The notes below the pieces were generated by a model. It did not search any database, had not been told where the DNA came from, and worked only from the letters and a program-made list of their open reading frames with translations. Shown piece by piece: positions 34,738-43,055 of a DNA stretch of 64,000 nt. This stretch comes from Acidobacteria subdivision 2 bacterium RH1 MAG20 (GTDB lineage Bacteria > Acidobacteriota > Terriglobia > Terriglobales > Acidobacteriaceae): the NCBI GenBank assembly GCA_002197545.1, contig NFUO01000081.1, forward strand, positions 1-64,000. Reading direction: 5' to 3'. Positions within the stretch are counted from its first letter, which is position 1, and each line of letters begins with the position of its first letter. The translations under genes and the position numbers were made by a program.

Positions 34738-34848
34738 GTGCCGAGATGGCACAAAATTCACGCACCTCCGAGGGGAGGATGGGGTGATCGGCGTGTGTCT
34801 CGGCGATCCTTCCGTCTGTGCCTTCCCGGAGCGAAAGGACACCTCCCC
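34738..34848 (+). promoter_or_regulatory. Riboswitch expression platform and nrdA ribosome site
   Basis: Contains hairpin GTGCC-GAGAT-GGCAC (34738-34752), CCTCC/GGAGG pairing just after it, and TCCTT (34807-34811) able to pair with the AAGGA (34835-34839) that serves as the ribosome site 9 bases before the GTG start. No T-rich terminator was seen, so control is more likely by sequestering the ribosome site than by transcription termination. Confidence 0.45.
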
Positions 34849-37263
34849 GTGGCTACTCTACAGACGACGCTCTCTGACCTTGATCCCCAATTTCCTGCTG
34901 CCGATGTTATTCCGCAGATGCAGGTTCGCAAGCGCAACGGCGCGCTGGAACCGGTAGACGTCAACAAGATTGTCCGCGCGGTGGAGCGGTGCTGCCATGG
35001 GCTGCCGCACGTGGACCCGATACGGGTTGCGAGTAAAACCATCGGCGGATTATTCGATGGAGCTTCTACTCGTGAGCTGGATTCCATCTCGATTCAGACT
35101 GCCGCGTCGTTGATTGCCGAGGAGCCGGAGTATTCGAAGCTGGCGGCGCGGCTGCTACTGGCTACGATCTCGAAGGAAGTTGCCGGGCAGAATATTTACT
35201 CGTTTTCGCAGTCGATTGAGGTGGGGCATCGCGAGGGCGTGATCTCGAAGGATACGGCGGAGTTTGTTGGCGCGAATGTAAGGAAGCTGAACAGCGCTAT
35301 CGACGACCGGTTCTCCGACCGGTTTGAATACTTCGGCCTGCGAACGGTGTATGACCGCTATCTGCTGCGGCATCCGATTACGCGGCAGGTGATTGAGACG
35401 CCACAGCACTTCTTCATGCGGGTTTCGGCTGGGCTTTCGGTGCGGGTGAATGAGGCTGTTGAGTTTTACAAATTGCTGGCTTCGCATGACTATATGCCGA
35501 GTTCTCCGACGCTGTTCAACAGCGGGACGAAGCACTCGCAGATGTCATCGTGCTATCTGCTTGATTCGCCCGCGGACTCGCTGGACTCGATCTATGACAC
35601 ATATAAGCAGGTGGCTCTGCTGTCGAAATTCTCAGGCGGCATAGGGCTGGCGTTTCATCGGGTGCGGGCGGAGGGCTCGCTGATTCGTGCGACGAATGGA
35701 ATCTCGAACGGCATTGTGCCGTGGCTGCGGACGCTCGATTCATCGGTTGCGGCAGTGAATCAGGGCGGCAAACGGAAGGGTGCGTGCTGCGTGTATCTGG
35801 AGCCGTGGCATGCAGATGTTGAGTCGTTTCTGGAGATGCGCGACAACACCGGCGACCAGGCGCGGAGGACGTACAACCTGAACCTTGCGAACTGGATTCC
35901 TGACTTTTTTATGCGGCGGTCGGATGAGGATGGAATGTGGTCGCTCTTCGATCCGAAGGATGTGCCGCACCTGACCGACTTGTATGGTGAGGAGTTTGAT
36001 AAGGCCTATGTTGAAGCTGAGGAAAAGCAGCTTTACCGGCGGCAGGTAAAGGCGCGTGACCTGTATGCGCGCATGATGCGCACGTTGGCTGAGACGGGCA
36101 ATGGGTGGATGGTCTTCAAAGACGCATGCAACATCAAGTGCAACCAGACCGGCGCTGCGGGAAATGTCGTTCATCTCTCGAACCTCTGCACGGAGATCAC
36201 GGAGGTGACTTCTTCGGCGGAGACGGCGGTTTGCAATCTTGGCTCGGTGAATCTTGCGCGGCACCTTACCGATGGTGCTTTCGACTTTGAGAAGCTGGCC
36301 GCGACGGTTCGCCATGCGGTGCCGATGCTGGATCGCGTCATCGACATCAATTACTACCCCGTAACGCAGGCGGCGGTGGCGAACAGCCGCTGGAGGCCGG
36401 TCGGGCTGGGGGTGATGGGGTTGCAGGATGTCTTCTTTCAACTGCGAATTCCGTTTGATTCAGCGGAGGCGCGGATGCTCTCGGCGAAGATTCAGGAGGA
36501 GATTTACTTCCATGCGCTGAGTGCATCGTGCGATCTGGCGGAGCAGCATGGGCCTCATGCAGCATTTCAGGAGACGCGGGCGGCAAAGGGCGAGTTCCAG
36601 TTTGAGTTGTGGGGTGTAGCCCCGGCGGACAAAAAACGGTGGGAGCTACTGCGCGAGCGGATGAAGACGGTGGGTTTGCGTAACTCGCTGCTGATTGCCA
36701 TCGCACCGACGGCGACGATTGCTTCGATCGTTGGATGTTATGAGTGCATTGAGCCGCAGATCTCGAACATCTTTAAGCGGGAGACGCTTTCGGGTGAGTT
36801 CATGCAGATCAACAAATACCTCGTGACTGAGTTGCAACAGCTTGGATTGTGGTCTGAGGAGATTCGCTCGCGGATCAAGATGGCTGAAGGGTCGATTCAG
36901 AAAATCAATGAGATTCCTGAGGAGCTGAAGCTGATCTATCGCACGGTGTGGGAGATGCCGATGCGGGCGCTGATCGATATGGCGGCGGAGCGCGGTGCGT
37001 ACATCGACCAGAGCCAGTCGCTGAATCTGTTTGCCGAGTCGCCGAATATTGGACGGCTGAGCTCGATGTATATGTATGCGTGGAAGCGCGGCATCAAAAC
37101 AACGTACTATCTGCGTTCGCGTCCGGCGACGAAGATTGCAAAGACTACGGTTAGTTATGGGCCTGCTGCAGGCGCTGGCAACCGCGTGGACCTACAAGCG
37201 ACGGCGAGCGCGAATGTGAGCTGCTCGCTCGATAACCCCGAGTCCTGTGAGGCTTGCCAGTAA
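34849..37263 (+). CDS. nrdA: Class I ribonucleotide reductase, large (alpha) subunit
   Basis: Reduces ribonucleotides to deoxyribonucleotides together with NrdB. About 804 aa. It has an N-terminal ATP-cone (MQVRKRNGALEPVDVNKIVR) and a ten-stranded barrel with redox Cys235 (SSCYLLDSPADS), the thiyl-radical site Cys447 with Glu449 (NLCTEI), partner Cys462 (AVCNLGSVN), and a C-terminal Cys pair (CEAC) for re-reduction. The GTG start is chosen because AAAGGA lies 9 bases upstream and ATP-cone homology begins soon after; an ATG at 34738 would read through the riboswitch platform. Preceded by a cobalamin riboswitch, so expressed when B12 is scarce. nrdB follows after 14 bases. Confidence 0.93.
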   Translation: MATLQTTLSDLDPQFPAADVIPQMQVRKRNGALEPVDVNKIVRAVERCCHGLPHVDPIRVASKTIGGLFDGASTRELDSISIQTAASLIAEEPEYSKLAARLLLATISKEVAGQNIYSFSQSIEVGHREGVISKDTAEFVGANVRKLNSAIDDRFSDRFEYFGLRTVYDRYLLRHPITRQVIETPQHFFMRVSAGLSVRVNEAVEFYKLLASHDYMPSSPTLFNSGTKHSQMSSCYLLDSPADSLDSIYDTYKQVALLSKFSGGIGLAFHRVRAEGSLIRATNGISNGIVPWLRTLDSSVAAVNQGGKRKGACCVYLEPWHADVESFLEMRDNTGDQARRTYNLNLANWIPDFFMRRSDEDGMWSLFDPKDVPHLTDLYGEEFDKAYVEAEEKQLYRRQVKARDLYARMMRTLAETGNGWMVFKDACNIKCNQTGAAGNVVHLSNLCTEITEVTSSAETAVCNLGSVNLARHLTDGAFDFEKLAATVRHAVPMLDRVIDINYYPVTQAAVANSRWRPVGLGVMGLQDVFFQLRIPFDSAEARMLSAKIQEEIYFHALSASCDLAEQHGPHAAFQETRAAKGEFQFELWGVAPADKKRWELLRERMKTVGLRNSLLIAIAPTATIASIVGCYECIEPQISNIFKRETLSGEFMQINKYLVTELQQLGLWSEEIRSRIKMAEGSIQKINEIPEELKLIYRTVWEMPMRALIDMAAERGAYIDQSQSLNLFAESPNIGRLSSMYMYAWKRGIKTTYYLRSRPATKIAKTTVSYGPAAGAGNRVDLQATASANVSCSLDNPESCEACQ

Positions 37264-37277
37264 AGGCGAAAATAACT

Positions 37278-38297
37278 ATGTCAACGAAAGCACCCAGTTC
37301 CATTCTCGATCCAGGCTTGTCTCTTACGCTGCGTCCGATGCAGTATCCCGTGTTCTTTGAGATGTTCAAGGATGGGATAAAAAATACGTGGACTGTCGAA
37401 GAAGTCGATTTTTCAACGGACCTTGTGGACCTTCGTTCGCGGCTTACGCCGGCGGAGATTCATCTGATTCAGCGGCTTGTTGCATTCTTTGCGACGGGCG
37501 ATTCAATTGTTTCGAACAACCTTGTGCTGAATCTTTATAAGCACATCAATTCACCGGAGGCTCGACTCTATCTGTCGCGACAACTGTATGAAGAGGCCGT
37601 GCATGTTCAGTTTTATCTAACGCTGTTGGATAACTACGTTCCCGATCCGGATGCTCGGGCGGCCGCGTTTGCGGCGGTGGAGAATATTCCTTCGATTACG
37701 AAGAAGGCGCAGTTCTGTATGCGATGGATGGATTCGATACAGAAGCTTGATGAGCTGCGCACGCCGGAGGAGCAGAAACAGTTTGTGTTGAACCTGATCT
37801 GTTTTGCCGGATGCATTGAAGGGTTGTTCTTCTTTGCGGCGTTTGCTTATGTGTATTTTCTGCGCTCGCGCGGCCTCTTAAATGGCCTGGCAGCGGGTAC
37901 GAACTGGGTATTTCGCGATGAGAGCTGCCACCTGGAGTTTGCGTTTGAAGTGGTGAATGTGGTGCGGAGCCAGCATCCTGAGCTGTTTGATGCGGCGTTG
38001 GAAGCAGACGTGGTTGAGATGATGAAGGACGCGGTGGAGTGCGAGTTGCAGTTCGCCGAAGATTTACTGTCAGGTGGTGTTGCTGGTCTGTCGGTGCGCG
38101 AGATGCGACAGTATCTGGAGTACGTTGCAGACTCGCGTGTGGTGCGGCTGGGGATGAAGCCTATCTTCGGTTCGAAGAATCCGTTTGCGTTCATGGAGCT
38201 GCAGGATGTGCAGGAGCTGGCGAACTTCTTCGAGCGCCGGGTCTCTGCGTATCAGGTTGCGGTTGCGGGTGAGGTCGCTTTTCACGATGACTTTTAG
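37278..38297 (+). CDS. nrdB: Class I ribonucleotide reductase, small (beta) subunit
   Basis: A ferritin-like subunit of 339 aa that generates the radical for NrdA. All metal ligands are visible: Asp75 (TGDSIV), Glu106 and His109 (YEEAVHVQFY), Glu181 (CIEGLFFF), Glu215 and His218 (RDESCHLEF). Tyr113 lies four residues after His109, the spacing of the E. coli radical Tyr122, so this is a tyrosyl-radical enzyme rather than a Tyr-less class Ic type. The start at ATG 37278 is preferred over a TTG at 37254 that overlaps nrdA. It shares the B12-controlled transcript. Confidence 0.93.
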   Translation: MSTKAPSSILDPGLSLTLRPMQYPVFFEMFKDGIKNTWTVEEVDFSTDLVDLRSRLTPAEIHLIQRLVAFFATGDSIVSNNLVLNLYKHINSPEARLYLSRQLYEEAVHVQFYLTLLDNYVPDPDARAAAFAAVENIPSITKKAQFCMRWMDSIQKLDELRTPEEQKQFVLNLICFAGCIEGLFFFAAFAYVYFLRSRGLLNGLAAGTNWVFRDESCHLEFAFEVVNVVRSQHPELFDAALEADVVEMMKDAVECELQFAEDLLSGGVAGLSVREMRQYLEYVADSRVVRLGMKPIFGSKNPFAFMELQDVQELANFFERRVSAYQVAVAGEVAFHDDF

Positions 38298-38325
38298 CAG
38301 ATGCCAACGGAAAAAACGAAATGCA

Positions 38326-38376
38326 GGGGTCTCTCCACTTCAGCGGCAAAAGCGCCGCCTTCGGTCGAGATGACGT
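38326..38376. repeat. REP-like hairpin between convergent genes
   Basis: GCGGC-AAAAGC-GCCGC (38343-38358) lies inside a sequence of the pattern GCAGGGGTCTCTCCACTTC ... TTCGGTCGAGATGACG, which resembles dispersed acidobacterial REP elements, followed by CTTTTTATC. It may also end nrdAB transcription. Confidence 0.45.
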
Positions 38377-38381
38377 ACTTT

Positions 38382-39908
38382 TTATCTCTGAATGGCGGTG
38401 TCAGCTTTGCTGGGCTTTGCGGATACCTGGGATGGGGTTGGGAGCTGTGTCCTGTCCCAGCCTCCGCCCAGGGCCTGAATCAGCTGTACAGATGAGGTCA
38501 TGGCCTGGGTGCGAAGTGTGGTCAGCGTTTGTTGATCGGTGAGCAGCGTAGTCTGCGCTGTAACAAGGTCGACGTAGGGATCGATGCCGGTCTGGTAGCG
38601 CCCGGTTTCAAGATCGACAAACTGCTGGGCGGACTGTTCTGCTTCCTGCTGCTTGAGAATTTGTTGAGAGAGTATGCGGACAGAGGCGAGATAGTCCTCG
38701 ACCTGCTGAAAGGCAGTGAGGACGGTCTGGCGATAGGTGGCGACGTTGGCGTTGTAGGTCGCGGTGTACTGCTGGACCGTAGCTCGACGGAGGCCGGCGT
38801 CAAAGACGGTCTCGGAGACGGAGGGGCCAATGGACCAGAAGCGGCTGGGCCAGTCGAAGAGATGCTTGAAGGTCGAGCTTTCAAAGCCGCCAGAGGCGCT
38901 GAGGATGAGGTCTGGGTAGAAGGCGGCGTCGGCGATTCCGATCTGCGCGTTGGATGCAGCCATGTTGCGCTCGGAGGCTGCAACGTCGGGACGGCGCTCA
39001 AGAAGCTGTGACGGCATACCGAGAGGGATAGCCGGCGGTTTGGCGTTGAGGGCTTTGTGGGGGATGGAAAAGCCGGAAGGATTGGTTCCGATCAGCACAG
39101 CGATGGCGTGCTCATACTGGGCGCGGGCGACACCCAGATTGGTTGCCTGGGCTTCGGCGTTCTGAAGAGTATTTTGCGCTTCGACCACGGAGATCTTATC
39201 ACCGACTCCGGTCTCATACTGGGCTTGCGTGTAATCGAGCGTTTTTTGGTCAGCGACGATGGTGGCGGTGTAGAGATCCTGCAGGGCATCCTGGCCGCGG
39301 AGTTCAAAGAAGAAGAGAGCGAGATTGGCTTGCTCGCTAAGGCGCTCGTTTTCAAGGTCGGCGGCGCTGAGCTGGGCTTGAAACTGATATTCGCTGATGG
39401 TATTGCGAATTTTCCCCCAGAGATCGGGCTGCCAAGAGACATCGAGGGGGAGTGTCCCAATGCTGCTTTGTGAGCCGACACTGGTGCCGCCAGTTCCAGT
39501 GGAATTTTTCAGGTTAGCCGAGGAGCGGGAGCGCTGGTACGAAGGGCCGACTGTCGCTACTGGAAAGAGCTGCGAATGGGCTTCGCGGACGATGGCGCGA
39601 GCGGCCATGAAGTTTCCAAAATATTGCTTGATGTTCTGGTTGTTGATGTCGATCTGCTCTTCGAGCGCGTTCAGTTCGGGATCGTTGTAGATCTCCCACC
39701 ATTTGCCGTGAAGCATAGCGTCCTGCGGCTGCGCGACTTTCCAACCGTCTGTGTCTTTGAATTGGGTTGGAGACTCCTTGTAGGAGATTGGCGGAGCCTG
39801 GGCTGTGGCCGGAGGAGTGTGATATTTGGGCCCGACCCGGCAGCCGGTGAGAAGCACGGCCGCTGCGATGGCGGGATAGATGGCGGCTTGGAGGCGAAGA
39901 GTAGTCAT
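38382..39908 (-). CDS. Outer membrane efflux lipoprotein (NodT/TolC-like)
   Basis: A 508 aa channel subunit. The lipobox AAVLLTGCRVGPKY places the lipidated Cys at residue 23. Two OEP halves follow with the usual motifs (ALEEQIDINNQNIKQYFGNF, QYETGVGDKISVVEAQ, LLERRPDVAASERNMAAS, RYQTGIDPYVDLVTAQ). Last gene of the four-gene MFP-RND-RND-OMF operon, 27 bases after the second pump gene. The ribosome site is weak. It is only a distant paralogue of the OMF at 10202, so each operon carries its own channel. Confidence 0.92.
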   Translation of the reverse strand: MTTLRLQAAIYPAIAAAVLLTGCRVGPKYHTPPATAQAPPISYKESPTQFKDTDGWKVAQPQDAMLHGKWWEIYNDPELNALEEQIDINNQNIKQYFGNFMAARAIVREAHSQLFPVATVGPSYQRSRSSANLKNSTGTGGTSVGSQSSIGTLPLDVSWQPDLWGKIRNTISEYQFQAQLSAADLENERLSEQANLALFFFELRGQDALQDLYTATIVADQKTLDYTQAQYETGVGDKISVVEAQNTLQNAEAQATNLGVARAQYEHAIAVLIGTNPSGFSIPHKALNAKPPAIPLGMPSQLLERRPDVAASERNMAASNAQIGIADAAFYPDLILSASGGFESSTFKHLFDWPSRFWSIGPSVSETVFDAGLRRATVQQYTATYNANVATYRQTVLTAFQQVEDYLASVRILSQQILKQQEAEQSAQQFVDLETGRYQTGIDPYVDLVTAQTTLLTDQQTLTTLRTQAMTSSVQLIQALGGGWDRTQLPTPSQVSAKPSKADTAIQR

Positions 39909-39935
39909 AGTTTTAGACCGAGATAGCTCATTCCA

Positions 39936-42900
39936 TTAATCGATTGCGGGCGTTGGACCGGCTGCAGAATGAAAGGTTTCGTGACGCCTGCCCTGGATGC
40001 GGAGACGGAGACGATCGAGGGTGAGATAGACGACGGGAGTGGTGTAGAGAGTGAGGAGCTGGCTCACGAGGAGGCCTCCTACGATGGTGATGCCGAGCGG
40101 GCGGCGAAGCTCGGAGCCCATGCCGGTTCCAAAGGCAAGAGGGATAGCTCCGAACATAGCAGCCGTGGTGGTCATCAGGATGGGGCGGAAGCGCAGCATA
40201 CAGGCTTCAAAGATAGCTTCTTCGGGTCCCATTCCCTGTTCGCGCTCGGCCTGGAGGGCGAAGTCGATCATCATGATGGCATTCTTTTTAACGATACCGA
40301 TGAGAAGCACGATGCCGATGATGGAGATGACGTTCAGGTCTTCGTGGAAGAGCATGAGAGCGAGCATTGCGCCGACGCTGGCCGACGGCAGTGTCGAGAG
40401 AATGGTAATGGGATGCACCAGACTTTCGTAAAGAATGCCGAGCACGATGTAGACCGCAAAGAGCGCGGTGAGTACGAGGATGGGTTCACTGCCGAGGGAG
40501 TCCTGGTAGGCCTGCAGCGTACCGGCGAAAAATCCGTGGACAGTGGAGGGAATGCCTAACCGGTCCTGCATCTGGTTGATGGCGAGAGTTGCATCGCTGA
40601 GCGAGACGCCGGGGGCGAGATTGAAAGAGATAGTGTCCGAGGGGAAGAGGCCGGTGTGGTTCAGCTGAAGAGGTATGGTGTCGGCATGGTGCGTTGCCAT
40701 TGTGGAGAGAGGAATGTTGCCGGTGGCTGTTGGGTTAATGCTTCCGCCGGGACGCAGATAGATATTTCTGAGGCCTTCGGGCCCCTGCCAATAGGGAGGG
40801 GCAACCTCGAGAACGACATAGTACTGATTGAGTTGGGTGTAAATGATGGAGACTTCGGACTGACCGAAGGCGCTGTAAAGAGACGAGTCAAGCGACTGAG
40901 CGGTCTGGCCGAGCCTGGCCGCCTTGACGCGATCATAGTTCAGCAACATATCCAGGCCGCCATTCTGCTGATCGCTGTTGACGTCCTGTAGGCCGGGCAG
41001 ATGCTTCATTTCGGCGAGGACAATAGGGCCCCATTTTGCGAGATCAGCGATATTGTCGGCCTGAAGCGTGTATTGATAGAGCGCTGCGCTGGAGCGTCCG
41101 CCAATGCGGAGGTCTTGCGAGGCCTGGAGGAAGGTGGCGCCCCCCGTGAGCTTGTTCAGCTTGGGACGCAGGCGGTTGATCACTTCAGGGGCGCCAAGCT
41201 TGCGGACATTCAGCGGCTTCAACGTGATGTAGACGAAACCTCCGTTGCCGCCGCCTGTAAAGGCGATCACTGTCTGAACAGCAGGGTCTTTCATGATCAC
41301 ATTTTCAACATCCCTGGTGGCCGCGTCCATGGCTGGGAAGGAGGCATCCTGCGGACCCTGGATTCCGCCGACGAGGGCGCCGGTGTCCTGCTGAGGAAAG
41401 AAACCCTTGGGAATTTTGATGACGATGGCGAAGTTCAACAGAATAGTGAGGAAGAGCACCGTAAGGGTGAGGCCGGGATTTTCAAGGACCCAGTGCAGGC
41501 TGCGTCGATAGAGCGAAAGCACCCAATCGAAGAATCTCTCGTTTGCCCGGTAGAGGCGACCATGCTTCTTTTCGTGCTCATTTTTCAGGAGATAGGCGCA
41601 CATGGTGGGCGTCGTCGTCAGAGAGATGACCATCGACACGAGGATGGCGGTGGAGAGGGTGATGGCAAACTCGCGGAAGAGGCGGCCAACGATCCCGCCC
41701 ATGAGAATCAGCGGAATGAAGACGGCTATGAGCGAGAAGCTGATGGACATGACCGTGAAACCGATCTCCTGGGCGCCCTTCAGCGTTGCCGCGAAGGCGT
41801 TCATGCCGGCTTCCAGATGACGGGTGATGTTTTCCATGACAACAATGGCGTCGTCGACGACGAAGCCGGTGGAGATGGTGAGCGCCATCAGCGAAAGGTT
41901 GTCGATGCTGAAGCCGAAGAGATACATGACGGCCAGCGTGCCGATGAGAGAGACGGGAACGGCGACGGCGGGGATCAGCGTAGAGCGTACGTTGCGGAGA
42001 AAGATGAAGACAACCAGGATGACAAGGACGATGGAGAGCAGCAATGTCCACTCAACATCATTGACCGAGGCTCGGATAGTGGTGGTGCGGTCGAGCATGA
42101 CAGTGATGTCGATTCCCTGAGGAATCGAAGCCTTCATGGAAGGAATGGAGGCAAGGATCCGATCATTGGTGTCGATGATGTTGGCGCCGGGCTCGCGGTG
42201 GATGATGATATTGATAGCCCGTTTGCCGTTGAGGTATCCGCCGTTGCGAATGTTCTGCACCGAGTCGATGACGTCCGCGACATCGGACAGGTGAATGGCC
42301 GCGCCATTCTTGTAGCCGACGATGAGAGGTCTATAGTCTTCGGCATGTGAGATTTGATCGTTGGCCAGGATATCGGCGGTGATGTTGCCGTCAGTGATCT
42401 GCCCTTTGGCGAGTGAAGAGTTCTGCAAGCTGAGCTGCGACTGAAGATTGGCCATGGTGAGGCCATAGCTGGCGAGCTTGGTCGGATTCACTTCGACGCG
42501 AACGGACGGAAGCGCACCACCGCCGACGTTGACCTGGCCGACGCCTGATATCTGCGAGAGTTTTTGCTGAAGAACGGTAGAGGCTTCGTCGTAGAGCTTG
42601 CCCGGATCATATTTGTCGGACGTAAGTGTGAGGATCATGATCGCAGCGTCAGCCGGATTGACTTTGCGATAGGTAGGATTTCCGGGAAGGTTGGCCGGGA
42701 GATAGGTGCGCGCGGCGTTGATGGCTGCCTGGACATCGCGCGCCGCTCCATCGATGTTGCGGCTGAGATCGAACTGGATGGTGATCTGGGTCGAGCCGAG
42801 ACTGCTGGAAGAGGTCATCTCGGTGACGCCGGCGATATGACCGAACTGCCGCTCGAGCGGCGTGGCAACGGAAGAGGCCATGATCTCTGCGCTGGCTCCA

Positions 42901-43055
42901 GGCAGGCCTGCCTGGACCGAAATTGTAGGGAAATCCACCTGCGGCAAAGGCGAGACGGGAAGCACAGTGAAGGCGATCCCGCCCACGACAGCGATAGCAA
43001 TGGTGAGCAGAGTTGTAGCTACGGGCCGATGGATGAACGGCGCGGAGATATTCAT
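39936..43055 (-). CDS. RND efflux pump subunit (MdtC-like)
   Basis: A 1039 aa inner membrane proton antiporter. It starts MNISAPFIHRPVATTLLTIA, typical of the MdtB/MdtC branch. The proton-relay pair Asp401-Asp402 is in TGFVVDDAIVVMENI. Two periplasmic loops and twelve helices are evident. Its ATG overlaps the stop of the preceding RND gene (ATGA), which argues for a hetero-trimeric MdtBC-like pump as in E. coli, where both subunits are needed for full activity. Substrates (bile-salt-like, novobiocin-like compounds in MdtABC) can only be guessed here. Confidence 0.93.
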   Translation of the reverse strand: MNISAPFIHRPVATTLLTIAIAVVGGIAFTVLPVSPLPQVDFPTISVQAGLPGASAEIMASSVATPLERQFGHIAGVTEMTSSSSLGSTQITIQFDLSRNIDGAARDVQAAINAARTYLPANLPGNPTYRKVNPADAAIMILTLTSDKYDPGKLYDEASTVLQQKLSQISGVGQVNVGGGALPSVRVEVNPTKLASYGLTMANLQSQLSLQNSSLAKGQITDGNITADILANDQISHAEDYRPLIVGYKNGAAIHLSDVADVIDSVQNIRNGGYLNGKRAINIIIHREPGANIIDTNDRILASIPSMKASIPQGIDITVMLDRTTTIRASVNDVEWTLLLSIVLVILVVFIFLRNVRSTLIPAVAVPVSLIGTLAVMYLFGFSIDNLSLMALTISTGFVVDDAIVVMENITRHLEAGMNAFAATLKGAQEIGFTVMSISFSLIAVFIPLILMGGIVGRLFREFAITLSTAILVSMVISLTTTPTMCAYLLKNEHEKKHGRLYRANERFFDWVLSLYRRSLHWVLENPGLTLTVLFLTILLNFAIVIKIPKGFFPQQDTGALVGGIQGPQDASFPAMDAATRDVENVIMKDPAVQTVIAFTGGGNGGFVYITLKPLNVRKLGAPEVINRLRPKLNKLTGGATFLQASQDLRIGGRSSAALYQYTLQADNIADLAKWGPIVLAEMKHLPGLQDVNSDQQNGGLDMLLNYDRVKAARLGQTAQSLDSSLYSAFGQSEVSIIYTQLNQYYVVLEVAPPYWQGPEGLRNIYLRPGGSINPTATGNIPLSTMATHHADTIPLQLNHTGLFPSDTISFNLAPGVSLSDATLAINQMQDRLGIPSTVHGFFAGTLQAYQDSLGSEPILVLTALFAVYIVLGILYESLVHPITILSTLPSASVGAMLALMLFHEDLNVISIIGIVLLIGIVKKNAIMMIDFALQAEREQGMGPEEAIFEACMLRFRPILMTTTAAMFGAIPLAFGTGMGSELRRPLGITIVGGLLVSQLLTLYTTPVVYLTLDRLRLRIQGRRHETFHSAAGPTPAID

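Noticed and set aside
34738..34848. Upstream ATG start for nrdA at 34738
   Set aside because: It would translate the riboswitch expression platform into a Pro/Arg-rich tail without homology, while GTG 34849 has AAAGGA at proper spacing.
41001..42350. Plus-strand open frame of about 449 codons opposite the MdtC-like pump
   Set aside because: Composition is Asp/Gly/Arg/His-rich, as expected from the complement of hydrophobic RND codons. A similar frame occurs at 44063-45214 opposite the MdtB-like gene, showing it is a codon-bias shadow.
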